NCBI RefSeq assembly: GCF_042649925.1
Contig: NZ_JBHSAF010000014.1
Location: forward strand, 558,001-622,000
DNA from: Pseudaeromonas sharmana
GTDB lineage: Bacteria > Pseudomonadota > Gammaproteobacteria > Enterobacterales > Aeromonadaceae
Reading direction: 5' to 3'
DNA: 64,000 nt
How positions within the stretch are numbered: position 1 is the first letter of the stretch; the number at the start of each line of letters is the position of its first letter. The notes under the pieces are model-generated. The model had not been told where the DNA came from. It searched no databases and was given only the letters and a program-made list of their open reading frames with translations. Both the position numbers and the translations under genes were made by a program. Below are positions 32,794 to 41,688 of this stretch, in pieces.

Positions 32794-33098
32794 TTCCGGC
32801 TGACTGGTGGTTCTAATCCCGAAACAGTGCCGCTGTTTCGGGATTTTTTATGCCCACTCCCCGCTGCGGGAGCTGGCACCGGAACCAACCCGGACACCGC
32901 CAGGACTAGACGCCTTGGGTATGTTGGACGTTGTTCGCAACGGTTCGCAGCGAGCAGCAGGAAGTCGTCATCCGCTGCTACAGGATATCGACAGGAAAGG
33001 AAAACGGCAGAGAGAAAACAGCAGGGTAAACAACGATGCACATCGGCATTAAAGCGCTTTAACTGCTTGAGTCTTAAGGGGTTTTTGAGGTTACGTAA
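32794..33098. other. 305-base region between hns copy 2 and the tRNA cluster
   Basis: No gene is seen beyond the hns terminator. A perfect 14-base palindrome TTAAAGCGCTTTAA is at 33049-33062, shortly after the 3' end of the tRNA-Leu gene, and may mark processing or termination of the tRNA transcript. Frames reading through the tRNA genes here are not genes. Confidence 0.55.
32815..32850 (+). terminator. Intrinsic terminator of hns copy 2
   Basis: A perfect 13-bp stem AATCCCGAAACAG/CTGTTTCGGGATT with loop TGCCG and a run of T, closely similar to the terminator of hns copy 1. Confidence 0.93.
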
Positions 33099-33185
33099 TG
33101 GTGCCCGAGGCCGGAATCGAACCGGCACGCCGTTGCCAGCGAGGGATTTTAAATCCCTTGTGTCTACCGATTTCACCACTCGGGC
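33099..33185 (-). tRNA. leuZ: tRNA-Leu (anticodon TAA)
   Basis: An 87-base tRNA with CCA encoded. The acceptor stem GCCCGAG pairs with CTCGGGC, the anticodon loop reads TTTAAAA giving TAA (decodes UUA), a long variable arm is present, and the T-loop is GGTTCGATTCC. It is the last of three tRNAs downstream of pgsA, as leuZ in enterics. Confidence 0.95.
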
Positions 33186-33206
33186 TGAGCGGTACTACTT
33201 GAAAAG

Positions 33207-33280
33207 TGGAGGCGCGTTCCGGAGTCGAACCGGACTAGACGGATTTGCAATCCGCTACATAACCGCTTTGTTAACGCGCC
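33207..33280 (-). tRNA. cysT: tRNA-Cys (anticodon GCA)
   Basis: A 74-base tRNA with CCA encoded. The acceptor stem is GGCGCG/CGCGCC, the anticodon loop TTGCAAA gives GCA, and the T-loop is GGTTCGACTCC. It sits between tRNA-Gly and tRNA-Leu, the enteric glyW-cysT-leuZ order. Confidence 0.96.
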
Positions 33281-33285
33281 TTATT

Positions 33286-33361
<76 letters not shown>

Positions 33362-33398
33362 TTTGAGACCACATCGACATGCTGTCGACGTGTGGTGC

Positions 33399-33426
33399 AT
33401 TCTAGCGATCCTCGGTCCTGAGTCAA
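33399..33426 (-). promoter_or_regulatory. Predicted sigma-70 promoter of the tRNA operon
   Basis: On the minus strand TTGACT, 16 bases, TAGAAT, followed by a GC-rich discriminator (GCACCAC), as expected for a stable-RNA promoter under stringent control. It lies between pgsA and tRNA-Gly. Confidence 0.75.
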
Positions 33427-33470
33427 CCCTGAATCGCCATCTTGTTGTTTGTTCGCTGCTTTTTTCGGCA

Positions 33471-34028
33471 TTAACTGCCATGGCGGCGCGCTGTCAGATC
33501 ACCCCAGGCCGCGCGGATATACTGCAACATAGAAGAGAACGTCAGCACTACGGCGACATACAGCAACACGTATGCGGCCCAGACCATCCAGATATTTGCT
33601 TCCCAGATGAGCCCCGTCAATGCCACCATCTGGATGGTGGTTTTCCATTTCCCCATCCAGCCCACGGCAACGCTGGCACGCTTACCCAGTTCAGCCATCC
33701 ACTCGCGCAGCGCTGAAATCAATATCTCACGCCCGATCATTGTCAGGGCCGGAATGGTCACCAGTACCGTATTGTAGTGCTCGACAATCAGCACCAAGGC
33801 AGTAGACACCATGATCTTATCGGCGACCGGGTCGAGAAATGCCCCAAACGGCGTGCTCTGATTGAGCCGACGCGCCAGGTAGCCATCAAACCAGTCGGTG
33901 ATGGCGGCAAGCACAAACATGCCAGCGGCCCAGAGATTCGACCATTCGTAGGGCAAATAGAAGAGAACGACAAATACCGGAATCAGGAAAATTCGGAACA
34001 GAGTCAGGATGTTGGGAATATTTAACAT
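33471..34028 (-). CDS. pgsA: CDP-diacylglycerol-glycerol-3-phosphate 3-phosphatidyltransferase
   Basis: A 185-residue membrane enzyme that makes phosphatidylglycerol phosphate, the first committed step to PG and cardiolipin. It has the CDP-alcohol phosphotransferase motif in DWFDGYLARRLNQST plus FGAFLDPVADK, with all Asp and Gly residues present, and about four to six membrane helices. MLNIPNILTLFRI at 34028 is the conserved start. It lies 47 bases downstream of uvrC in the uvrY-uvrC-pgsA-tRNA order found in enterics. Confidence 0.95.
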   Translation of the reverse strand: MLNIPNILTLFRIFLIPVFVVLFYLPYEWSNLWAAGMFVLAAITDWFDGYLARRLNQSTPFGAFLDPVADKIMVSTALVLIVEHYNTVLVTIPALTMIGREILISALREWMAELGKRASVAVGWMGKWKTTIQMVALTGLIWEANIWMVWAAYVLLYVAVVLTFSSMLQYIRAAWGDLTARRHGS

Positions 34029-34075
34029 GGGGCCACGCCGCTGCAAAAAAGCTGGCCCATGTTGCCCGAATCAAA

Positions 34076-35911
34076 CTAATGATGCAATGCGTCGTAGATT
34101 TTGCTTGCCAGTTCGTGACTGATGCCCGGCACTTTCGATAATTCGCTGGCACTGGCACGTAACACTTCCTGCATGCCTCCCAAGTGTTTGAGCAGCGACT
34201 GGCGACGTTTGGGGCCCACCCCCGGGATCTCCTCGAGAGCGCTGGTCATGCGTGACTTGTGCCGCCGGGCGCGATGCCCGGTAATGGCAAAGCGGTGTGA
34301 CTCATCGCGGATATGCTGGATCAGATGGAGTGCCGGTAAATCGGCAGGCAATGACATCTCTTCGTGACTCTCACCGATGATCAAGGTCTCCAAGCCCGGC
34401 TTGCGACTTTCACCCTTGGCAATGCCGATTAACAGCGGCCTCTTGCCGGCGAGTTTATCCAGATGCGCCGTGACAATCTCCTCGGCTCGCGCCAACTGCC
34501 CCTTGCCGCCATCGATGAAAAGCAAGTCTGGCACCTTGTCTGGCTCCTGCTGTTTGCCAAAGCGGCGCTCCAGTGCCTGGGCCATGGCCGCATAATCGTC
34601 GCCTGGCGTAATACCGCTGATATTGAACCGACGATATTCGCTGCTCAATGGGCCTTCACGGCCAAATACCACACACGAGGCCACCGTTGCCTCCCCCATG
34701 GTATGAGAGATGTCAAAGCACTCCATGCGCTGTACCGGTATCGTTAACTCAAGCAGTTCTTCGAGTTGGATCATGCGTTGTTGCAAGGTGGTGCGATGTG
34801 CCAGGTGACTGATCAGAGCCACCTGTGCATTGGTGCTGGCCAATTTCAAGTAGCGAGCCCGCTCGGCGCGAGTCCGGTGAGCAACCCGCACCTGATAACC
34901 CGCAGCATCACCCAACACGCTGGCCAAGGCTTCATCATCCTCGAGTGGGCAATCAATCAGGACTTCACTGGGGATCTGGCGCCCCGATTGACCAGAGAGA
35001 TAAAACTGCAAGATAAAGGCATGCAACAGTTCATCCTGCGACGACCCTGCCGGGAAACTGGGGAAGTAGTTTCTAGTACCGAGGATCTTGCCATGACGGA
35101 TGAACAGGACATGCACACTGGCCACGCCTTGGTCTAAGGCAGTTCCGATCACATCCAGCTCATCCAGCACATTACCGCTGACGGATTGTTGCTCCTGGAC
35201 ACGCCGCAATGCCAGTAGCTGGTCACGGTAGCGCGCCGCTTTCTCGAAGGCGAGCGCCTGACTGGCCTGTTCCATCCGCTCGGCCAGATCAGCAATCACC
35301 TGCTGATCTTTACCCTGCAGAAACAGGCGCGCCAGCTCAACTTGTGCCTGATACTCCTCGTCACTGATCAGACCGGCAACACAGGGGCCAGAACAACGCT
35401 GTAATTGATACAACAGGCAGGGGCGGCTGCGATTGGCGTAAACCGCATCTTCACATTGGCGCACGGAGAACAGTTTCTGCATCAGGTGCAGGCTTTCGCG
35501 CACGGCGCTACCGCTCGGATATGGGCCAAAATATTCACCACTTATCCGCCGCGGACCTCGGTGCAACGTCAAGCGCGGATGTCGCTCCTGCGTTAACAAC
35601 AGGTAGGGGTAAGATTTATCATCACGCAGCAATATGTTGTATTTGGGCTGATACTGCTTGATCAGATTGTGCTCGAGTATCAAGGCTTCGGTCTCGGTAT
35701 AGGTCACCGTGAACTCCACCTGTGCAATATGACGCACTAACGCACGTGTCTTCTCGCTACCGGGATCGCGCCGGAAGTAGGAAGCCAGCCGTTTGGCCAG
35801 ATCTTTAGCCTTGCCGACATAGATAATTTCGCCCTGGGCATTGAGCATCCGATAGACACCGGGCTGGTGCGGCACTGTGGCCAGGAAGGCCTTGTGATCA
35901 AACGACGTCAT
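34076..35911 (-). CDS. uvrC: Excinuclease ABC subunit C
   Basis: A 611-residue UvrC, usual length 610. The N-terminal GIY-YIG nuclease (PGVYRMLNAQGEIIYVGKAK, residues 17-36) makes the 3' incision. The UVR region (ARLFLQGKDQQVIADLAERM) binds UvrB. The RNase H-like domain making the 5' incision contains ECFDISHTMGEATVASCVVF, and the C-terminal helix-hairpin-helix pair (LEEIPGVGPKRRQSLLKHLG) binds DNA. It lies between uvrY and pgsA. A hairpin in the 57-base gap after uvrY may limit read-through. Confidence 0.97.
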   Translation of the reverse strand: MTSFDHKAFLATVPHQPGVYRMLNAQGEIIYVGKAKDLAKRLASYFRRDPGSEKTRALVRHIAQVEFTVTYTETEALILEHNLIKQYQPKYNILLRDDKSYPYLLLTQERHPRLTLHRGPRRISGEYFGPYPSGSAVRESLHLMQKLFSVRQCEDAVYANRSRPCLLYQLQRCSGPCVAGLISDEEYQAQVELARLFLQGKDQQVIADLAERMEQASQALAFEKAARYRDQLLALRRVQEQQSVSGNVLDELDVIGTALDQGVASVHVLFIRHGKILGTRNYFPSFPAGSSQDELLHAFILQFYLSGQSGRQIPSEVLIDCPLEDDEALASVLGDAAGYQVRVAHRTRAERARYLKLASTNAQVALISHLAHRTTLQQRMIQLEELLELTIPVQRMECFDISHTMGEATVASCVVFGREGPLSSEYRRFNISGITPGDDYAAMAQALERRFGKQQEPDKVPDLLFIDGGKGQLARAEEIVTAHLDKLAGKRPLLIGIAKGESRKPGLETLIIGESHEEMSLPADLPALHLIQHIRDESHRFAITGHRARRHKSRMTSALEEIPGVGPKRRQSLLKHLGGMQEVLRASASELSKVPGISHELASKIYDALHH

Positions 35912-35932
35912 AACTCCGCCCCATCAACAACA

Positions 35933-35952
35933 AAGGCGGCCGCAGCCGCCTT
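35933..35952 (-). terminator. Hairpin between uvrY and uvrC
   Basis: An 8-bp stem AAGGCGGC/GCCGCCTT with a 4-base loop. On the minus strand it is followed by TTGTTGTTG, so it is a weak intrinsic terminator or attenuator inside the uvrY-uvrC unit. Confidence 0.55.
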
Positions 35953-35968
35953 CTTCTGAATCTTGCTG

Positions 35969-36616
35969 CTATAAGGATTGCGCATCCAGCATGCCATAGC
36001 GGATCGCCATTCTTGTCAGCTCGACATCGCCACTGATGTTGAGCTTATCGAACAGGCGATAGCGATAGCTATTGACTGTTTTCGGGCTCAAACTCAGCTG
36101 TTCGGCAATATCATTCACCTTGCTGCCTTTCGTAATCATTAACATGATTTGCAGCTCACGCTCCGATAACGCCTTAAAGGGGTTGTCTGCATCCTGAGTA
36201 GCAAACTGGCTCAATGCCATCTGCTGGGCTATCTCAGGCGAGATATAGCGCTGTCCGGCGTGCACGGCACGAATAGCCTGGATCATTTCATCCGGTGCCG
36301 ATGATTTTGTCAGGTAACCGGCAGCCCCTGCCTGCATCACCTTGGTCGGAAACGGATTTTCACAATTCACGGTCAGCACTATGATGCGTGCGTCAGGTGA
36401 GTGTCTGAGAATTTTTTTAGTGGCTTCCAGCCCTCCGATACCCGGCATGTTCATGTCCATCAGGATCACATCCGCTGCATGCTCGCGACACCATTGCACC
36501 GCGGCTTCACCGGTCGTGGCCTCTCCTGCCACCTTCAACCCCCGAACATCCTCGAGTATGCGACGAATCCCTGTGCGTACCAGTTCATGATCATCAACCA
36601 GGAATACGCTAATCAA
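35969..36616 (-). CDS. uvrY: Response regulator UvrY (GacA/SirA/VarA homologue)
   Basis: A 215-residue NarL-type regulator. The receiver domain has D8-D9, phosphoacceptor D54 (ILMDMNMPG) and the TVNCENPFPTKVMQAGAAGYLTK region. The LuxR-type helix-turn-helix is in LSERELQIMLMITKG and LSLSPKTVNSYRYRLFDKL. UvrY is the partner of kinase BarA and activates the CsrA-sequestering small RNAs. The TTG at 36616 is chosen because the protein then begins (L/M)ISVFLVDDHEL like the family and GGAG lies 8 bases upstream; the ATG-led reading to 36649 has no such support. It lies immediately upstream of uvrC. Confidence 0.93.
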   Translation of the reverse strand: MISVFLVDDHELVRTGIRRILEDVRGLKVAGEATTGEAAVQWCREHAADVILMDMNMPGIGGLEATKKILRHSPDARIIVLTVNCENPFPTKVMQAGAAGYLTKSSAPDEMIQAIRAVHAGQRYISPEIAQQMALSQFATQDADNPFKALSERELQIMLMITKGSKVNDIAEQLSLSPKTVNSYRYRLFDKLNISGDVELTRMAIRYGMLDAQSL

Positions 36617-36738
36617 TCGAGTTTCTCCGCTAAATACAACGACAACCACACATCATAGACGGCAGCACTGTAACGGCATCATAACGAAACAAAATGACGC
36701 TGCAAGCCAACTGCATCAAAAGTTTGCCGCAAACAAAA

Positions 36739-36758
36739 ACCCCACCTTGCGGTGGGGT
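36739..36758 (-). terminator. Intrinsic terminator of ppiD
   Basis: Stem ACCCCACC/GGTGGGGT with loop TTGC. On the minus strand it is followed by TTTTTGTTTG. It lies just after the ppiD stop codon. Confidence 0.88.
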
Positions 36759-36764
36759 CTCGTA

Positions 36765-38681
36765 TTACTCGCTGACTGGCTGGGAATTGAACAGCGGATT
36801 GTATTCAATCGTCGCGGCATCACGCGCCTGCTGCAACAAGGCCGCCTGGCTGGCGATCATCCGCCCCTGTGCCAGTTGCGTCTGCAACATGCTCTTGGCT
36901 GCTGAGGGCTGATCGGTGTCCGTGACCTTGTTCAGCACCAGGATTACCTGATCACCTTCCGGCATGGCCACCAGCTTGCGAACTGGCTTGTCGGCCGCTG
37001 GATGCGGCATACGGAACAGCTCGTTCAACAGGGTGCCGACCAACGTCGCCCCGGTCCGGCTGATACCGGTCTTGGACTCGACTTTAACATCCAGTTCCTT
37101 GACAAGCGCAGACACATCCTCACCGTTATTCAGCTTGGAGAGCAAGGTTGCCGCCTGTTTCTCTGCTTCCACTTGCGCCTTCTGCAGTTTCACGGCTGCT
37201 TCGACGTCCGCCTTCACATCGGCCAGTGGACGCACCATCGCCGGCTTGTGCTCGAGGATATGCAATACATAGGCTTTACCCTCGCCGACGGTAATCACTT
37301 CAGAGTTGGCATTGGTATCACGCAAGTTTTCCGCGAACGCCTGTTGCTTGAGCTTGGCATCATCGAATGGAGCCTTGGCCGTGCTGGTGGTCATCAGGCC
37401 GGACTGTTGCAGCTTGAGCCCCATGCTTTCACTGACCACATCCAGCGAGTCGGGATTCTCGAAGGCGAGCTCAGACAGTTTCTGCTGCTGATCGATAAAC
37501 AGATCCCGCGCCTTGTCAGCCTTCAGCTTGGCCAGGACATCGGCCTTCACCTCGTCGAATGGACGCTCATGTTCCGGCTGAACACCCACCAACTTGATGA
37601 TATGCAGACCGAACTGACTCTTGACGACAGCAGAAAGTTCACCGGGCTTGGACAGGGCAAAGGCCGCCTTCTCAAACTCCGGATCCATCACCCCACGCTC
37701 AAACCAATCCAGCTCCCCGCCGTTACGGGCCGAAAGCTTGTCGGAGGAAAACTCTTTGGCAAGTGCAGCAAAATCAGCACCGCCCTTCAACTGAGTCAGC
37801 ACCGTCTCAGCCTGCTTTTCAGCAACGGCCGCATCCTTATCGCTGATCAGAATATGGGCAACCTGGCGACGCTCTGCAGTGCGGTATTGGTCAATATGTT
37901 GCTCGTAATAATCACGCAGCTCACGATCTTCAACCTTGATATTGGCTGCCAGCGCAGCCGCATCCAGCTCGACAAAGTTGACATTGACCTGTTCCTGACT
38001 GCGGAACTGGTTGCTGTTCGCCTTGTAATAGGTTTCGAGTTCGGCATCGGTGACCGATACGGTTTTCTGGAAATGCGCGACCGGGACTGTGTAGAGTTGC
38101 GCATCGCGCGTCTGCTGCAGCAGCTTGTCGATCAGGGTCACTTCCGACGGCAACACAAAATCTGTGCCCGTCAGGCTGGATGCCCAGGTCTGCTGCAGCA
38201 GTTGGTTGCGGATAGACTCACTAAACGAGTTCGGATCAAGGCGCGCCTGGCTCAGCAAGTTCAGATAGAGTTCATTATTGAACTGACCATCTTTTTGAAA
38301 TTCCGGCATCGCACGGATGGTGTCCTTGATTTGCTGATCACCAATGCGAATCTTCGCCTCACGAGCCTGCTGATCCACGGCTAGCTGATTGATCAGTCGA
38401 TCCAGTACCGCCTGGCGCATTTGGCGTACATATTCCGGATTATCCGCCAGCTCGGCAAAGCTCTCGCCAAACTGTTGCTGCATACGGCCCCGTTCGCTTT
38501 GATACGCCTGATCAAACTCTTGTGCGGTGATCGGTTGATCGTTGACCTTGGCAGGACTGGTGTCTGCCGGACGATTCAGATAGCTACCAACGCCAGCCAG
38601 AGAGAAGGACAGGATGATCAGCCAGAAAACAATCTTGGCTCCTCGACCCTGAGCGCCTTCCCGCAATTTATCCATCAGCAT
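36765..38681 (-). CDS. ppiD: Periplasmic folding chaperone / SurA-like PpiD
   Basis: A 638-residue protein (E. coli 623) anchored by one N-terminal helix (AKIVFWLIILSFSLAGVGSYL, residues about 15-34) with the rest in the periplasm. SurA-like N-terminal helices (KVNDQPITAQEFDQAYQSER, LDRLINQLAVDQQAR) precede one parvulin domain at about 260-360 (RRQVAHILISDKDAAVAEKQ, then GGELDWFERGVMDPEFEKAA, and GLHIIKLVGVQPE). PpiD works near the Sec translocon on emerging outer-membrane and periplasmic proteins. It follows hupB as in enterics (lon-hupB-ppiD). The ATG at 38675 is an alternative start. Confidence 0.94.
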   Translation of the reverse strand: MLMDKLREGAQGRGAKIVFWLIILSFSLAGVGSYLNRPADTSPAKVNDQPITAQEFDQAYQSERGRMQQQFGESFAELADNPEYVRQMRQAVLDRLINQLAVDQQAREAKIRIGDQQIKDTIRAMPEFQKDGQFNNELYLNLLSQARLDPNSFSESIRNQLLQQTWASSLTGTDFVLPSEVTLIDKLLQQTRDAQLYTVPVAHFQKTVSVTDAELETYYKANSNQFRSQEQVNVNFVELDAAALAANIKVEDRELRDYYEQHIDQYRTAERRQVAHILISDKDAAVAEKQAETVLTQLKGGADFAALAKEFSSDKLSARNGGELDWFERGVMDPEFEKAAFALSKPGELSAVVKSQFGLHIIKLVGVQPEHERPFDEVKADVLAKLKADKARDLFIDQQQKLSELAFENPDSLDVVSESMGLKLQQSGLMTTSTAKAPFDDAKLKQQAFAENLRDTNANSEVITVGEGKAYVLHILEHKPAMVRPLADVKADVEAAVKLQKAQVEAEKQAATLLSKLNNGEDVSALVKELDVKVESKTGISRTGATLVGTLLNELFRMPHPAADKPVRKLVAMPEGDQVILVLNKVTDTDQPSAAKSMLQTQLAQGRMIASQAALLQQARDAATIEYNPLFNSQPVSE

Positions 38682-38715
38682 GAATATCTACTCCCGATGC
38701 AGTGGATGAGAATAT

Positions 38716-38741
38716 AAAAAAGCGCACCTGTCCGATGCGCC
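38716..38741 (-). terminator. Intrinsic terminator of hupB
   Basis: On the minus strand GCGCA, a 9-base loop, TGCGC, then six T. It separates hupB from ppiD. Confidence 0.8.
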
Positions 38742-38797
38742 TGATTCAAAAATCGTAAGAATTCAACAGTCGGATACTAGTCTGTACAAAACCAGTC

Positions 38798-39070
38798 TTA
38801 ATTGACGGCATCCTTCAGCGCCTTGCCTGCCTTGAATGCAGGAATTTTGGCGGCAGCGATTTCGATAGTTTCGCCAGTTTGCGGGTTACGGCCAGAACGA
38901 GATGCACGCTCACGCAGCAAGAAGGTACCAAAACCAACCAGTGCAACCTGATCACCATCCTTCATGGCTTCGGTTACCGCATCAATGAAAGCATCCAGCG
39001 CGCGGCCAGCCGCAGCTTTGGACAGGTCAGCACCTTCGGAAATTTTGTCAACTAGTTGTGATTTATTCAC
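38798..39070 (-). CDS. hupB: DNA-binding protein HU-beta
   Basis: A 90-residue HU subunit, exact family length. It starts MNKSQLVDKISEGADLSKAA, has the core GFGTFLLRERASRSGRNPQT whose arm includes the RSGRNP motif and the intercalating Pro, and ends AFKAGKALKDAVN. HU bends and stabilises DNA and acts in replication and recombination. It lies 165 bases downstream of lon and upstream of ppiD on the same strand, the conserved enteric order. Confidence 0.97.
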   Translation of the reverse strand: MNKSQLVDKISEGADLSKAAAGRALDAFIDAVTEAMKDGDQVALVGFGTFLLRERASRSGRNPQTGETIEIAAAKIPAFKAGKALKDAVN

Positions 39071-39235
39071 GTTTTTCTTCCCCTATTTTTAGCCTTGGCT
39101 ACCCCATATTCCTTGGGAGATAGCGAGTCAACGCTTTATAACAATCCTCCTGATCGGTTGCAAGTGAGTGTCTACGTTAACCCGTTTCAACTCACGCTTT
39201 GCAACCTGTCAGGAGCCTCTCTTCAGCAATCCGCC

Positions 39236-41605
39236 TCACGGCGTAACAACTTCAAAACCCGCTACCGGATCCTGCAATGCCAGACGCAGCACATCGTCGA
39301 TCCAACGTACGGCATGAATTTCCAGATCCTGCTTGACGTTGTCCGGGATCTCCTCAAGGTCTTTGGCATTCTCTTTGGGAATCACGACACGCTTGATTCC
39401 GCCGCGATGCGCTGCCAGTAACTTCTCCTTGAGACCGCCGATTGGCAGCACCTCACCACGCAGGGTAATTTCACCCGTCATGGCCACATCGGAACGTACC
39501 GGATTTCCGGTCAAACTGGATACCAAAGCGGTGCACATGGCGATACCGGCACTCGGTCCATCTTTCGGGGTTGCCCCTTCCGGCACATGGACATGGATAT
39601 CGCGTTTCTCATAAAAATCCGGATTGATGCGTAACTGTTCCGCACGCGCGCGAACCACCGTCATCGCCGCCTGGATAGACTCCTGCATCACATCGCCCAA
39701 GGAGCCGGTGAAGGTCAGCTTACCCTTGCCAGGAACATTGGTCGCTTCGATAGTCAGCAAATCCCCGCCGACTTCAGTCCAGGCCAAACCTACGACTTGA
39801 CCGACTTGATTGTGATCCTCGGCCTTACCGTAGTCATAGCGCTCAACCCCGAGATAGGACTTGAGATTGTCCTGGTTGATCACAACCTGCTTGATCTGCT
39901 TATCAAGCAAAATGGTCTTGACCGCCTTACGGCACAACTTGGAAATCTCACGCTCCAGCGCCCGCACTCCCGCCTCGCGGGTGTAGTAACGGATGATGCC
40001 TATCAGTGCCGAGTCCTCGATGCGAATTTCATTCGGCTTGAGGCCATTGCGCTCAATCTGTTTTTCCAGCAGATGGCGCTTGGCAATGTTGAGCTTTTCA
40101 TCCTCGGTATAACCGGATAGACGGATGACTTCCATACGATCCAGCAGCGGACCAGGGATATTCATCGAGTTGGAGGTCGCAACAAACATCACATCCGAGA
40201 GGTCGTAATCGACTTCCAGATAGTGGTCGTTGAAGCTGTTATTCTGCTCCGGATCCAGCACCTCCAGCAGCGCGGATGCCGGGTCACCCCGCATATCGGA
40301 TGACATCTTGTCGATCTCATCAAGCAAAAACAGCGGGTTTTTCACCCCTACCTTGGCCATCTTTTGTAACAACTTACCAGGCATGGAGCCAATATAAGTC
40401 CGTCTGTGACCACGGATTTCGGCCTCATCGCGCACACCGCCAAGCGCCATGCGCACGTATTTGCGACCTGTGGCCTTGGCAATAGATTGACCCAGTGAGG
40501 TTTTGCCGACGCCAGGCGGCCCCACCAGGCACAGGATCGGCCCCTTGAGCTTGTTCATGCGGCTCTGAACCGCCAGGTACTCCACAATGCGCTCTTTGAC
40601 CTTATCCAGACCATAGTGATCGGCATCGAGTACGTCTTGCGCCTGGGCCAGGTTCTTCTTGACCTTGGTGCGGGTTTTCCAGGGCACCGCGATCATCCAG
40701 TCGATATAGCTGCGCACGACCGTCGCCTCAGCCGACATCGGCGACATCATCTTCAGCTTGGAGAGCTCGGAGACCACCTTGGCTTTGGCCTCCTCTGGCA
40801 TACCGGCTTCATCAATCTTTTTCTGCAGGCCATCAAATTCATCCGGCGCCTCTTCCAGCTCACCCAGCTCTTTTTGGATCGCCTTCATCTGCTCGTTCAG
40901 GTAATACTCGCGCTGACTCTTCTCCATCTGCTTTTTGACACGCGAACGGATGCGCTTTTCTACCTGCAGCAGATCTATCTCGGACTCCATCATCGCCATC
41001 AGGAACATCAGACGCTCGGAGACTTCAGGAAGCTCCAGAACTTTCTGTTTGTCCTCGATCTTCAGCGGCATATGTGCAGCCATGGTGTCGGCCAGACGCG
41101 CCGCATCATCAATCGACGAGATAGAAGCCAGTACCTCAGGCGGGATCTTCTTGTTCAGCTTGATATAACCTTCAAACTGACCAATCGCAGAGCGGACCAT
41201 CACCTCTTCTTCATTTTCAGGGATGGCGATACTGTCTCGAATCTGCGCGACGCCCGCGAAGTGTTCTTCGTCCTCGGTCAACTGCTCGAGTTCGGCGCGT
41301 TGAGCGCCCTCGACCAGCACCTTGACAGTCCCGTCCGGCAGCTTCAGCAATTGCAGGATATTCGCTATGGTGCCGACCTGATATAGATCGGTCAGCGTCG
41401 GCTCATCCGTCGCCGCCTCTTTCTGCGCGACCAGCAGGATCCGTTTATCTTGCGCCATGGCGGCCTCAAGACAACGAATCGACTTTTCGCGGCCGACAAA
41501 CAGCGGGATCACCATATGCGGATAGACCACAACATCCCGCAGTGGCAGCACGGGTAGCACCAGACGCTCTGAACGCTCAGAATTCATATTCATATCTTTT
41601 GGCAT
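39236..41605 (-). CDS. lon: ATP-dependent protease Lon
   Basis: A 789-residue LonA protease. The N-terminal substrate domain begins RLVLPVLPLRDVVVYPHMV. The AAA+ module has Walker A GPPGVGKTSLGQSIA and Walker B LFLLDEIDKMS. The C-terminal Ser-Lys protease has the catalytic Ser in PKDGPSAGIAM and the Lys in GGLKEKLLAAHRGG. Lon degrades misfolded proteins and short-lived regulators. The ATG at 41605 has an AAGG site; ATGs at 41593 and 41587 (MNSERSE, as in E. coli) are alternatives. A good sigma-32 promoter lies 33-60 bases upstream, and the clpX terminator separates it from clpX. Confidence 0.97.
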   Translation of the reverse strand: MPKDMNMNSERSERLVLPVLPLRDVVVYPHMVIPLFVGREKSIRCLEAAMAQDKRILLVAQKEAATDEPTLTDLYQVGTIANILQLLKLPDGTVKVLVEGAQRAELEQLTEDEEHFAGVAQIRDSIAIPENEEEVMVRSAIGQFEGYIKLNKKIPPEVLASISSIDDAARLADTMAAHMPLKIEDKQKVLELPEVSERLMFLMAMMESEIDLLQVEKRIRSRVKKQMEKSQREYYLNEQMKAIQKELGELEEAPDEFDGLQKKIDEAGMPEEAKAKVVSELSKLKMMSPMSAEATVVRSYIDWMIAVPWKTRTKVKKNLAQAQDVLDADHYGLDKVKERIVEYLAVQSRMNKLKGPILCLVGPPGVGKTSLGQSIAKATGRKYVRMALGGVRDEAEIRGHRRTYIGSMPGKLLQKMAKVGVKNPLFLLDEIDKMSSDMRGDPASALLEVLDPEQNNSFNDHYLEVDYDLSDVMFVATSNSMNIPGPLLDRMEVIRLSGYTEDEKLNIAKRHLLEKQIERNGLKPNEIRIEDSALIGIIRYYTREAGVRALEREISKLCRKAVKTILLDKQIKQVVINQDNLKSYLGVERYDYGKAEDHNQVGQVVGLAWTEVGGDLLTIEATNVPGKGKLTFTGSLGDVMQESIQAAMTVVRARAEQLRINPDFYEKRDIHVHVPEGATPKDGPSAGIAMCTALVSSLTGNPVRSDVAMTGEITLRGEVLPIGGLKEKLLAAHRGGIKRVVIPKENAKDLEEIPDNVKQDLEIHAVRWIDDVLRLALQDPVAGFEVVTP

Positions 41606-41637
41606 AATCGCCTTCTTCTCTACGTAACTAGCCGAGT

Positions 41638-41664
41638 ATATGGGGCTGAAAGCGCCAGATTCAA
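41638..41664 (-). promoter_or_regulatory. Predicted sigma-32 (heat-shock) promoter of lon
   Basis: On the minus strand TTGAAT, 13 bases, CCCCATAT. The -10 element is a full match to the RpoH consensus CCCCATnT, and the spacing fits. It is placed directly upstream of lon. Confidence 0.82.
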
Positions 41665-41688
41665 TTGTCATGGCGCCAAAAAACAAGA

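Noticed and set aside
33049..33062. TTAAAGCGCTTTAA palindrome as an integration or attachment site
   Set aside because: It is near tRNA-Leu, but no integrase, direct repeat or island boundary is present.
37002..38384. 460-codon open frame on the plus strand
   Set aside because: It lies entirely antisense to ppiD, has no domain signal, and is a mirror frame of a well-conserved gene.
40616..41386. 256-codon open frame on the plus strand
   Set aside because: Antisense shadow of lon; composition follows the lon codons.
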